A stretch of DNA of 42,325 bases from an uncultured Candidatus Melainabacteria bacterium (GTDB lineage: Bacteria; Cyanobacteriota; Vampirovibrionia; Gastranaerophilales; Gastranaerophilaceae): the NCBI GenBank assembly GCA_949741915.1, contig CATJOM010000083.1, positions 1 to 42,325 of the forward strand. Direction: 5' to 3'. Below, one piece after another: positions 31,746 to 40,570 of the stretch; the stretch's first letter is position 1; each line of letters opens with the position of its first letter. The notes beneath the pieces were generated by a model. It was not told where the DNA came from, made no database searches, and was given only the letters and a program-made list of their open reading frames with translations. The position numbers and the translations under genes are program-made.

Positions 31746-33372
31746 AACAACAAAAAACACTTTAAAAGAATGGGGGAAATGGAAACATCTTAAAGAAATC
31801 ACCATGGCTTGGGCTTTAGAGTTGATTAATAAAAAGAGTGAAAAAGAAATAGGTACTATTATCAATCTTTCAAAGGCTGAAATTAAAGCTATGGTTGATA
31901 ATTTTAATATTAAAGAACATGAAACCTTGGTTTGTCAAATTCAAGGCGGTGTAAAATTAACAGAGCGGGAAGAAGAATTTCTTACCCTTATAAAACAGGG
32001 TAAAAATATTTCAGAAATCTCTAAAACCCTTATAGTAAACAGGGCGAGGGTTAAAACCGTTGCTAAAATTATCATCGCAAAAATTTTAATAGGGCTGTAT
32101 GATTATTATAATTCCAAATATTCTTACGTATCAGAGCTTTCGCACCCTGTTTTAGAAAATATGCGCTATTATGGCTTTATATATGGCAAGGCAGCAGGTG
32201 AAATCGGGGATTATTGGTATGAGTTTGACGAAAAGGGCAAGGTTCATTTAAAAATTAAATGTGACACCTTTGAAAGGACTAATGAAAACCGCATTATTAT
32301 TTCAATTGATAAAAAATACGGCCTTATTGATAATTGCGGTAATTATTTAATTCCCCCAAAATATGAAAAATTTGAAGAAACATTTGGCGAAAACAGCCCA
32401 TATTTTACAGCAAAATTGAATGACAAATACGGGGTGATTAATAAAATCGGAAAAACCGTTATTGATTTTAAATATGATGGAATGCGGCTTTTTGGGGATA
32501 AAGAACACATTTGTGCAAAAACCGGCGATAAATGGGGCTTGATTGATATAAATGGAAATATCATAATCCCGTTTATTTATGATGAAAGTTTCAACAACTA
32601 TAACTTGCCATTTGGAGAAAATGATGGTTTTATTGCAGAAAAAGAGGGTAAATACGGGGTTATTAACCTGCAAAATGAAAGTATTGTTCCGCTTGAATAC
32701 GATTTCATATGCTCAAGCTTTTTCGACATTACAAAAAGTATGACCATAGCAGAAAAAGACGGCAAAAGGGGTGTTATTAACGTTCAAAACGAAACTCTTA
32801 TTCCTTTTGAATATAAATATATTGAAATTTTTTCCGATAAAACAATGTTTGTGCATAATTTTAGCGAGGGATATATAATTGATTTTTCAAATAAAAAAGT
32901 TTGCGAAAGGGAATTTCAATTTATAAGCAACAGTAAAAAAGGTGGCAAATATTTTTGTGCCATGGTAGGTGATAAAGATGGCGTAATTGATAAATACGGC
33001 AATATCAAAATTGATTTTAAATATGATGATTTATTCTTTTTGAATCAAAATTTGCTTGTTGCAAATAAAAATTCAAAGGAAGGGATTATTGATATTGATG
33101 AAAACATTATAGTTCCTTTTAAATATTGGTTTGACCGTGACGGAGACTTGGGCAAAGATGGTTCAATCACTGCCAGAAAACGGGTCAATGGTAAATTAAA
33201 ATGGGGATTAATTAACCTTCAGAATGAAGTTTTAATTGATTTTAAATTTGATATCCTGATGCATTTTTGGGACAGAGAATATACCCTGGGGGTAGCTGAT
33301 AATAAATGGATGTATGTGAATAAAAAAGGTGAAATTCTAAAAATAGATATCGAAAACTATGACACAAAATGA
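31738..33372 (+). CDS. WG-repeat protein with N-terminal HTH-like region
   Basis: A 544-residue protein. Residues about 65-115 (LTEREEEFLTLIKQGKNISEISKTLIVNRARVKTVAKI) look like a LuxR/sigma-type helix-turn-helix. From about 185 to the end there are about nine WG-type repeats, each close to (K)YGLIDxxGNxxIPxxYD: for example KKYGLIDNCGNYLIPPKYE, DKYGVINKIGKTVIDFKYD and DKWGLIDINGNIIIPFIYD. These form beta strands around a barrel or solenoid used for binding. The start overlaps the hinge gene. In this operon it may be a sensor or adaptor. Confidence 0.85.
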   Translation: MPKTTKNTLKEWGKWKHLKEITMAWALELINKKSEKEIGTIINLSKAEIKAMVDNFNIKEHETLVCQIQGGVKLTEREEEFLTLIKQGKNISEISKTLIVNRARVKTVAKIIIAKILIGLYDYYNSKYSYVSELSHPVLENMRYYGFIYGKAAGEIGDYWYEFDEKGKVHLKIKCDTFERTNENRIIISIDKKYGLIDNCGNYLIPPKYEKFEETFGENSPYFTAKLNDKYGVINKIGKTVIDFKYDGMRLFGDKEHICAKTGDKWGLIDINGNIIIPFIYDESFNNYNLPFGENDGFIAEKEGKYGVINLQNESIVPLEYDFICSSFFDITKSMTIAEKDGKRGVINVQNETLIPFEYKYIEIFSDKTMFVHNFSEGYIIDFSNKKVCEREFQFISNSKKGGKYFCAMVGDKDGVIDKYGNIKIDFKYDDLFFLNQNLLVANKNSKEGIIDIDENIIVPFKYWFDRDGDLGKDGSITARKRVNGKLKWGLINLQNEVLIDFKFDILMHFWDREYTLGVADNKWMYVNKKGEILKIDIENYDTK

Positions 33373-33397
33373 CGTATTTTTATTATAAGATTAAATT

Positions 33398-34369
33398 ATG
33401 TCCAGATTAAACAAAGCAGAACAAATAATAGAACTTGCAATGATGTTTCAAAACAGCTATTCAGGTCTTTGTATTGATGATATTCAAGAACATTTTGAAT
33501 GTTCAAGAAGATCTGCAGAAAGAATGAAATCGCTGCTCTTTAGTTTGTTCCCGGAAAAAATGGAAGTTGTAGCGACAGGGGATAAAAAGAAACGCTGGAG
33601 ATTTATTAAGGGAACAATGAATTCTTTAATAACCTTTACCAGTGATGATTTTGCAAATCTTGAATACTTAAAAGGACTGTCAAATGATGAAAACAGACAA
33701 AAAGAACTTGATGAACTTATTGCAAAAATAAAAGCTTTAACCCCGCAGAAAAATGCTATGGCGCTTGAAACAGATATTGAGGCCATTTTAGAATCAGAGG
33801 GGTTTGCAGTTAGGCAGTATTCAAGGGTTAAAGCCGATAAAGACGTTTTAGATAAACTTCGCCAAGCTATGCTTTCGTTTAAAAAAGTTGAGTTTGACTA
33901 CAATACAGATAAAGGACTCCGCCATATAACCCTAAACCCCTATGGCATAATTATTTCAGATAAATATTATCTTGTAGGATTTAATGATTATGTAAACGAT
34001 TTAAGGCTCTACAAGGTGGATAAACTTCAAAATCTTATCGTGACGAATGATTATTTTGAAAAAGACGAAAAATTTTCGCTGTCCGAATATTACAAAAACT
34101 CTTTTTCAATCTATCAAGAAGAACCTTTAAATATAACGCTTGAATTTAACAAAGATGTAGCGGAAGATGTTTTAAATTACCACTTTCACCCGACACAGAA
34201 GATGAAAACCCTTGAAAATGGAAATATTCAGGTAAAATTCACCTCCGGTGGCAAACTTGCAATCTGCCATGAGCTTTTCAAATGGGGAACCTTCGTTAAA
34301 ATCAAAAGACCGGCTGAATTGAAAGAATATTATAAGGATTATTTGATAAACATTTTCAATAAGTTTTAA
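33398..34369 (+). CDS. WYL-domain transcriptional regulator
   Basis: A 323-residue regulator. An N-terminal winged helix-turn-helix (AEQIIELAMMFQNS, CIDDIQEHFECSRRSAERMKSLL) is followed by a WYL domain (about 160-235, with VEFDYNTDKGLRHITLNPYGIIISDKYYLVGFN, the YYL replacing WYL) and a C-terminal WCX region (LNITLEFNKDVAEDVLNYHFHP...). WYL regulators of the BrxR/CapW kind often control defence operons. It lies 25 bases after the WG gene and 39 bases before the VPA1262-like gene, so it may control the latter while being cotranscribed with the former. Confidence 0.9.
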   Translation: MSRLNKAEQIIELAMMFQNSYSGLCIDDIQEHFECSRRSAERMKSLLFSLFPEKMEVVATGDKKKRWRFIKGTMNSLITFTSDDFANLEYLKGLSNDENRQKELDELIAKIKALTPQKNAMALETDIEAILESEGFAVRQYSRVKADKDVLDKLRQAMLSFKKVEFDYNTDKGLRHITLNPYGIIISDKYYLVGFNDYVNDLRLYKVDKLQNLIVTNDYFEKDEKFSLSEYYKNSFSIYQEEPLNITLEFNKDVAEDVLNYHFHPTQKMKTLENGNIQVKFTSGGKLAICHELFKWGTFVKIKRPAELKEYYKDYLINIFNKF

Positions 34370-34408
34370 ATTAATAAATTTGATATATAATAAGAAAAAA
34401 GAAACTTT

Positions 34409-35938
34409 ATGAGTTTTTTAACAAATTCAAATATGTTGTTGGAAGATTATCATTATGCTGCATTAAACATATTGTGGCTATATGATAATGGAAAAAGAAC
34501 ATTAATTTTTGCATTTATTGAGTTATTTCCTAACGAATACCCTAAACCCATAAACATTCAAGAAAATAGCCACAGTATAAAGAAAACAAAACAACGTTTA
34601 TTTTTTGCAAGGGTTATAGATACGGCTGAAAACATTTTAAATTGGTATAGTAATATTTTGTTAGGCAATATTCCTCATATGTTTTGGCAAAATAATGAGC
34701 CTTTTGAATTAATTAATTATGAACAAGAACCAATTTATCCAAATTTTTTATTATCAGATAATCTTCCTTTTTTGCAAGATTTCGTTGGTTGTGTAAGGTG
34801 CCATTTTTTATTCGAAAAAAATTTTCCAGAAGAAATAAGACAATTATGTCTGGATGAAGAAAACGTTAAATGGATTAATGATAAATTTAAATTTAATCTA
34901 TCACTATACTATGAATACCTTGGAGCAATATGTATGGTTGCATATAATCCATTGTTAAGAAGAGTTAGCGCAAAACTTACTACAAACACAAATACCAAGT
35001 CTGAATCTGTGGCGTTTGAAATTGAACCAAGATGTAATATGGATATTTCGGATTTAAAATTGTTATATATAGAAAAACGAAATCTTGGATATAAATGCTT
35101 TAAAGAAATTTCGCTAAATAATTTGTATTTTATAGTAGACAACACAGGAGAAGTGGAAAGTATTGGTTATGCTGTAACTTGCCCCAAAAGAGGATTATTA
35201 CTATGGGAAGGTTTCCATGGTTTTATGAAAAGCTTATCTTTAAATATGAATATTGTAACTGGCACAAATAAGATTAATGTCCCAACCAAAAATTATGATG
35301 GCATTGAAGAAACATATGAAACTTCAAGACACAGTAGCGAAACAATTACAATTGGAGAAAACAATAAAACAAAAACAGAAACGTTATCAATAAAATTGTT
35401 AAAATCAAAAAGAACAAGGGAGCAAAAAAATGTAGCTCAAAATACTCAAAAATTATTTTATGAAAATCCAAAGGAAGCAACTCTATTTATTAGGGGTATA
35501 ATTGCCAAAGCTCAAACAAGAATTACCATAATTGATCCCTATATTACAGCAAGAGAATTATTTAAATTTGTTCTATCAGTAAATCCGACTGTGAAAACAA
35601 CAATAGTAACATCTTCTTTAGTTTTAAAAGGTGGTAAAAATAAAAATCAAGCACAAATATTATTAACAAATATTGATAACGTATCAAAAAATTATCAAAT
35701 CGAAGCCATGGTTATGCTCGGAAAAGAGCCTGCTTTCCATGATAGATTTATATTTATAGATGACGAAGTTTGGGTTTGCGGAAATTCATTGTCTGATATT
35801 GGTAAAAGAGCAAGCATATTGATTAAATCATCAGCACCAAAAGAAATACAAAATATATATTACAGCATAATAAATGACGAGCAAAAAATAACAACATTAA
35901 AGGAATGGGTGGAAAACCATGAAGCCACAAATAGATAA
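34409..35938 (+). CDS. VPA1262-like protein with PLD-type C-terminus
   Basis: A 509-residue protein. The N-terminal part is a mixed domain of unknown fold that I tentatively relate to VPA1262-family proteins. The C-terminal part has a phospholipase D/nuclease-like half: ITIIDPYITARELFKFVLSV, then KEPAFHDRFIFIDDEVWVCGNSLSDIGKRASILIKS, with H-D-R-F replacing HxK. Such PLD-like domains are found in DNA nucleases and restriction enzymes such as BfiI. It lacks a second HKD in the same chain; pairing with the next gene, which has HDRF too, could make the active site. A TATATAAT is 20 bases upstream. Confidence 0.7.
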   Translation: MSFLTNSNMLLEDYHYAALNILWLYDNGKRTLIFAFIELFPNEYPKPINIQENSHSIKKTKQRLFFARVIDTAENILNWYSNILLGNIPHMFWQNNEPFELINYEQEPIYPNFLLSDNLPFLQDFVGCVRCHFLFEKNFPEEIRQLCLDEENVKWINDKFKFNLSLYYEYLGAICMVAYNPLLRRVSAKLTTNTNTKSESVAFEIEPRCNMDISDLKLLYIEKRNLGYKCFKEISLNNLYFIVDNTGEVESIGYAVTCPKRGLLLWEGFHGFMKSLSLNMNIVTGTNKINVPTKNYDGIEETYETSRHSSETITIGENNKTKTETLSIKLLKSKRTREQKNVAQNTQKLFYENPKEATLFIRGIIAKAQTRITIIDPYITARELFKFVLSVNPTVKTTIVTSSLVLKGGKNKNQAQILLTNIDNVSKNYQIEAMVMLGKEPAFHDRFIFIDDEVWVCGNSLSDIGKRASILIKSSAPKEIQNIYYSIINDEQKITTLKEWVENHEATNR

Positions 35939-36495
35939 TTTTATCCAAATACCCATCCCTGAAAAAATAGCAAAAAAAAGAACCAAAATTATATTTCCTA
36001 TCTGCAAATTATGAATCAGGAAAACGCAAATCAAATGATATTGAATTTGTTGATAGTGGCTGTTTCGATATAAGCGATTTATGTAGTAGTATTTTTTGGA
36101 ATAGTTTTGAAAAAGCTGAATATATAGTCATTATTGATAAATTTTTTATAGATGAAGATCTGGATAAAGTTATAAAAATTATGCAAAAAAATAAAAATAA
36201 AATACCAACATTTAAGATGTTCAAACTTTATACAGAAAATGTTGTTGTTATTAAAAAATTCCTTAATGAAATTAAGCGCATTTTAGCTGATAAATTTGTA
36301 GTATTTGAAATAAAACATAAATACATCCATGATAGATTTGCAATATTGGATGATGAATTATTTCATTTTGGATGCACTGTTGGTGGAAAAACCAGCGAAG
36401 GTTTTAGTGCATTTAGTTGCGGATGGAATGCTGATAAAATATCTATGCTTATAAAACATATCGAAACTTCTAAATATTCTGTGAGGATTTTATGA
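35919..36495 (+). pseudogene. Second PLD-like gene split by frameshift at an A8 run
   Basis: The start at 35919 overlaps the end of the previous gene and reads MKPQIDNFIQIPIPEKIAKK, then goes out of frame at eight A (35972-35979), reaching TGA at 36012. Removing one A joins it to the open frame YFLSANYESGKRK...FVDSG, continuing to IHDRFAILDDELFHFG and ending at 36495. The HDRF motif matches the upstream protein's C-terminus. In the joined form it is about 190 residues. It is either inactivated or expressed from slippage at the A run, which would restore the frame. The downstream start at 36181 alone gives a 104-residue piece. It overlaps the 36492 gene by four bases. Confidence 0.65.
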
Positions 36496-38279
36496 TAAAA
36501 GAAGAAATGCAAACACCAAATATGAAACATCAATTAAAGATATATCAAAATACCGTAAGTGAGTATTTAGAACTTGATGATGAAATTAAAAATATTTTTA
36601 ATGAGTTTTGCAATTTGGCATTTCAAGAAAAATACTCATATAATGAATTCATTGAAAAATCTAGCAGATATGAATTAAGTGATAACATAAAATGGTATAT
36701 ATTAGGAAACTTTTGTGTTGATAAAATTTTACGAACAGATTATCAATTCATTGAGTTTTTTGAATGGTTTAATAACTACAGTCATCTTAATGTACATCTT
36801 TTTTATAGCAAAATATTGGCTGAAAAACTTAAAAATAAAACGTTATTAAAAAAGTATACTGATAAGCTTAATGACATTATTGACTATACAAATCAAACTT
36901 TTTTGAATTATATAAGAAAAGATGAAAAACCTGCTTTTAAAGAATTTTTAAAAAAGGAAGAAGAAAATCCAGATATTTTAAATATTCTAAATAACAGAAC
37001 ACGTATGCATTATAGATATATGTCAAATGGTATATTATATTTTGCACTAACCCCAATATTAAATTTAGATACTAAAAAAGTAGTAAAAATACTGTCTAAA
37101 ATAAATTGCATTTTTTTATTGGAAGATTTTTTAACCATTAACGCAATTGAATACGACATAGAACTAATCTGCAAGATTTTATCTCTAGCACCAAAAATTA
37201 CAGATAGCAGTGAAAAATGGAACAATAAAGATATTTTATTGCCATTGCTTACAATAACATTAAATAATAATTTATTACATGCACATGAATCATACAAAAA
37301 TACAACTTGGAATATTGATGAAATATTGAAAAAACACATTAAATTATTCATTGAGCAGTTAAAGCAAAGACCTGATTGTAATTTTTTTACCCAAAAATGG
37401 CTGTTACACCTTGTTTCAACTCTTGATTCATGTTCTGAAATTCACCAAAAATTGACACAAATGACAATACAAATGATTGGCTCAGAGATTGTGGAACAGG
37501 ACATAAGTTTTAATAAAAATTTCTTCAAAAATGAACATTTGAGTAATAAAGGCAAAGAATTATTGCTTGCTTTAATTTATACAACCAATTCCATGCATTT
37601 TCCTCAAGAATATTTGAAATTATTTGAAGATTATCTGTTAAATTTATCAAATAAAATATATGTTTCAAGCGATAAGTCTTTTATAAAAACTGAACACTAC
37701 CTATTATCGCAACTATTTGTTGAAATTAACAAACCTTTCGAAAAATGGCAAAAGCTATGGAATAATTTATATATTGAGCGTCAAAAGGCAATGCATTCAA
37801 ATTATGAAGATAATATGCGAAATATATCCCACTCTCAGTATTTAATTTTAACCGGTATAGCTACTATTGAATATTTTATTTCAAAAAAACAAATGAATTA
37901 TGCAACCGCTTTTTTTAAAAAAATATGGGATGCCTTAATGGAGCTTTATTTAACAATGAGTTACTTTTTGCATGAAAATTTTTTACACAATATGATTGCA
38001 AGATATATATTACTTAAAAATCTGGTGGGAATTGATTTTCAGTTAGAAACAAATATGATTAAGGATAATCCTGAACTAATTTCAAATATCATTTTAAATC
38101 TAAAAAATAACAATAGCGATATAACTTTTATTTCTGAAAATGTTTCAATATTGAATAGTTTAAATACCTATATAACTCAATGGAAAGCATCCGATAAAAA
38201 ACATATAAAATTTAAAGAAAGCTATTATTTAGAAATAGAAGATATTTACAACAAATATTGCCTAAAAAGACTTCAATAA
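36492..38279 (+). CDS. Large helical protein, possible defence effector
   Basis: A 595-residue protein of unknown family, predicted almost wholly helical with many hydrophobic and aromatic helices (e.g. IKWYILGNFCVDKIL, ICKILSLAPKITDSS, YLILTGIATIEYFISKKQ). No signal peptide, repeats or catalytic motif is apparent. It may be a HEAT/TPR-like scaffold. Its ATG overlaps the stop of the PLD-like gene (ATGA), showing strict cotranslation, so the three genes (34409, 35919, 36492) are one system. It is the last gene; no clear terminator follows, only the CCTGTTA repeats. Confidence 0.75.
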   Translation: MIKEEMQTPNMKHQLKIYQNTVSEYLELDDEIKNIFNEFCNLAFQEKYSYNEFIEKSSRYELSDNIKWYILGNFCVDKILRTDYQFIEFFEWFNNYSHLNVHLFYSKILAEKLKNKTLLKKYTDKLNDIIDYTNQTFLNYIRKDEKPAFKEFLKKEEENPDILNILNNRTRMHYRYMSNGILYFALTPILNLDTKKVVKILSKINCIFLLEDFLTINAIEYDIELICKILSLAPKITDSSEKWNNKDILLPLLTITLNNNLLHAHESYKNTTWNIDEILKKHIKLFIEQLKQRPDCNFFTQKWLLHLVSTLDSCSEIHQKLTQMTIQMIGSEIVEQDISFNKNFFKNEHLSNKGKELLLALIYTTNSMHFPQEYLKLFEDYLLNLSNKIYVSSDKSFIKTEHYLLSQLFVEINKPFEKWQKLWNNLYIERQKAMHSNYEDNMRNISHSQYLILTGIATIEYFISKKQMNYATAFFKKIWDALMELYLTMSYFLHENFLHNMIARYILLKNLVGIDFQLETNMIKDNPELISNIILNLKNNNSDITFISENVSILNSLNTYITQWKASDKKHIKFKESYYLEIEDIYNKYCLKRLQ

Positions 38280-38302
38280 ACTTATCTATATCTATAAAAT
38301 CA

Positions 38303-38430
38303 CCTGTTACTTGCCTGTTAGCATCCTGTTATTTCAAAATCCTAAAATTCCAAAAAGTCAGATATAATCAAATAATGCACCAATCATATATCAAAATAAC
38401 AGGTAAAAATAAAATTATCAGGCTAACAGG
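38303..38430. repeat. Iteron-like CCTGTTA repeats, direct then inverted
   Basis: CCTGTTA occurs at 38303, 38314 and 38325, each exactly 11 bases apart. The complement TAACAGG occurs at 38397 and 38424, with a degenerate TATCAGG near 38416. Matched arms CCTGTTATTT (38325-38334) with AAATAACAGG (38394-38403), and GCCTGTTAGC with GCTAACAGG near 38422, can form a large cruciform. This may be an operator, a recombinase attachment region or a replication-type iteron set; it lies just before a recombinase remnant. Confidence 0.55.
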
Positions 38431-38452
38431 GAGATAATCGGGAGCCTCTTGC

Positions 38453-39067
38453 TTATAAGACCGTTTGCTCCAGTTTATGACTTTTTCTTAAATTTAATAA
38501 AGTAGAAAACGCGGGACGCGGTGTTATTGTTAGGCTTGCGCCGTCGAACAAAAGTTCGATTGTTAATAATTTCATCAATTCCGCTTTTTCTTGCGGTGTT
38601 TGGCGCAAAAACAATGAATAAGCGTCTTTTGACAGTTCGATGACAAGATTTGCGTCATCAATTAAAGTTCGATTTGATGTCGCCGTTTTTTCAAAAGCGA
38701 AACAAAGTTCGTCAAGTTCTTTTTGCCATGTGTCCCGTTTTTCAAAATAAAAATCGTCCGTGATGATTCCGTCCATGCGGTCGTCATATAGTTTACTAAT
38801 CCGTCGATTTAAAACATCAATTCGGTGTTTTATTTCGGCGGTTTTTTGTTCTATATAGTCGCAACCTTGATTGACAAAGGTTTTGACAACATCTTTTAAT
38901 CGGATAAATTCTTCGGGTGGCATGTATAATTCTTTTAAAAATTCCGCGAATTTTGCTTCGATTCTGTCTTCACGAATTGACGGCTTCGATTTATCAAGTT
39001 TTTTTGCATGCTTATGGGTTCTGTTTACAAAGTTGCGTCTTGGAAAGAGTTTTTTACAACAATACTG
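38453..39067 (-). pseudogene. Serine recombinase C-terminal fragment
   Basis: The open frame gives CCKKLFPRRNF, KHAKKLDKSKPSIREDRIEAKFAEFLKELYMPPEEF and on to IEQKTAEIKHRIDVLNRRISKLYDDRMDG and ISDDF-like DFYFEKRDTW, the coiled-coil tail of large serine recombinases. The catalytic domain is absent and a stop is met at 39068-39070. Codon use is more GC-rich than around it, with repeated AAAGTTCG words, and unrelated to the intact recombinase at 24316, so it came from another element. It marks an old integration event or a deletion at the right end of the accessory region. Confidence 0.8.
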
Positions 39068-39310
39068 TTATTATTGTTTGATTTAGACCCAACGATATTA
39101 AATTTATTTGCAGAGTCAGGACAAACCAATAGAATAACAATTGGCAAGGGTGGCTCACAAAAATCAAAAGAATTAATAAATAATATTTATGTTGATACAA
39201 ATTTAAGTGTAACAAGTATTATCAATATTGTAAGACAAATTTTAGAAAAATATCAAATTGATGAAAACGAATTAGATATTTACACAAAAACTAAAGATTA
39301 TAAAGAATAA
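39008..39310 (+). pseudogene. Broken gene, C-terminal part of unknown protein
   Basis: The frame yields a 100-residue chain whose first 20 or so residues overlap the antisense recombinase remnant and are unlikely to be real. The following DLDPTILNLFAESGQTNRITIGKGG and VDTNLSVTSIINIVRQILEKYQIDENELDIY looks like natural protein. It is probably the tail of a gene cut by the rearrangement near 39050. No family is recognised. Confidence 0.4.
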
Positions 39311-39434
39311 AATATTTGACATATATACTAATGCGTATAGTTTAATATAAAAGTTTATAATTTATCAGAATTTCAAACATGTAAAAAAGTCATATTCGAT
39401 ATTTTAAACTAATTGACTGATGATAAGTTTAATA

Positions 39435-39511
39435 TGGGGCGGGTGATGGGGTTCGAACCCACGAGTACCGGAACCACAATCCGGGGCCTTAACCACTTGG
39501 CGACACCCGCC
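39435..39511 (-). tRNA. tRNA-His (anticodon GTG)
   Basis: The minus strand reads GGCGGGTGTCGCCAAGTGG at its 5' end and closes with CACCCGCC and encoded CCA. The anticodon loop ATTGTGGTT holds GTG, and the T arm is GTGGGTTCGAACCCC. The extra G at the start (G-1) paired with C73 is the histidine identity element. It is the right border of the accessory region. Confidence 0.96.
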
Positions 39512-39639
39512 ATTTATGTAATTTTTTGTCCTCTGTGACACCAGATAAAAGCTGTTATTTTCAGGCATTTTTGAAAAAAATCACCTTTACAAACTTAATA
39601 TATTCTAAAAATAAAATATTTTCAAGCTATAATTTTAAA

Positions 39640-40542
39640 ATGAATATGTATACTTCAAAATTTTTGCCAGTAGAAGTGGAAAAATTTAAGGAGATTTTCA
39701 AGGGTGAAAACGCTAAATTTTCTACACCCCAATATATGTTCTTTCGCGCTCAGGGAGCGGGTTTTACAGCATCATTTTATACAAGTGGAAAGCTGGTAAT
39801 TCAAGGAAATAAAACATCCGAAATTGTTGCGAAATACTTCGAAAGCGGCTATGTGCCTGAAACAAGGCTATTTAATGAGCCCAAAAGCCCTACTAATGGC
39901 CAAATTGCACCCTATCCACATATAGGAATTGATGAATCTGGAAAGGGAGATTTTTTCGGCCCGCTAGTGATAGCAGGGGTCTTGCTGGATAAGAATGCTG
40001 CAAAAGCTCTCCAAAAGGCAGGTGTAGCCGATAGCAAAAAATTGAATGATAAAAAAATATTAGAGCTTGAGAATTTGATAAAAGAGGCCGGAACCTTTGA
40101 TATCATTGCAATTGGGCCCAATAAATATAATGAACTTTACTCGAAATTTCAAAACTTAAACAGGCTGCTTGCGTGGGGCCACTGCACAGTTTTAGAGAAT
40201 ATACTAGCCAAAAAGCCTTGTAGCACAGCCATTTCAGACAAATTTGCAGACGAAGCTGTCATAAAAAACGCCCTTAAAGAAAGAGGCAAAAATATTCAGG
40301 TAATCCAGCAAACCAAGGCAGAGAGCGACATTGCAGTGGCTAGTGCCAGTGTGCTTGCAAGAGCAGAATTTGTGAAAAAAATCTCAAATTTGTCTGAAAA
40401 ATATGAACTAAATCTGCCAAAAGGTGCTTCAAATCTAGTTTTAGAACAGGGCAAAAAATTTGTGAAAAAATATGGAAAAAATGAACTAAAAAATATAGCA
40501 AAATTACACTTTAAAACATATGAAAATATAATTTCAGGCTAA
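39640..40542 (+). CDS. rnhC: Ribonuclease HIII
   Basis: A 300-residue enzyme that removes RNA from RNA:DNA hybrids. The ATG at 39640 gives the normal length; a frame back to 39526 adds 38 residues ending at the tRNA promoter region and is unlikely. The N-terminal TBP-like domain (about 1-85, with FFRAQGAGFTASFYTSGKLVIQG) is typical of HIII. The catalytic region is seen in HIGIDESGKGDFFGPLVIAG (D-E motif DEsGkGD), DSKKLND, and KAESDIAVASASVLARAEFV. No close ribosome binding site is visible before the ATG. Confidence 0.93.
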   Translation: MNMYTSKFLPVEVEKFKEIFKGENAKFSTPQYMFFRAQGAGFTASFYTSGKLVIQGNKTSEIVAKYFESGYVPETRLFNEPKSPTNGQIAPYPHIGIDESGKGDFFGPLVIAGVLLDKNAAKALQKAGVADSKKLNDKKILELENLIKEAGTFDIIAIGPNKYNELYSKFQNLNRLLAWGHCTVLENILAKKPCSTAISDKFADEAVIKNALKERGKNIQVIQQTKAESDIAVASASVLARAEFVKKISNLSEKYELNLPKGASNLVLEQGKKFVKKYGKNELKNIAKLHFKTYENIISG

Positions 40543-40570
40543 AAATCAGATACAGCAAGGATTTTTGGCA
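40536..40570 (+). terminator. Weak terminator-like hairpin after rnhC
   Basis: AAAAATC and GATTTTT flank a loop directly after the rnhC stop, with T bases at the end. The stem is AT-rich, so this is a weak candidate. Confidence 0.3.

Noticed and set aside
39435-39511. tRNA-His as the attachment site of the island
   Set aside because: I found no second copy of its 3' end in the window and no intact integrase beside it.
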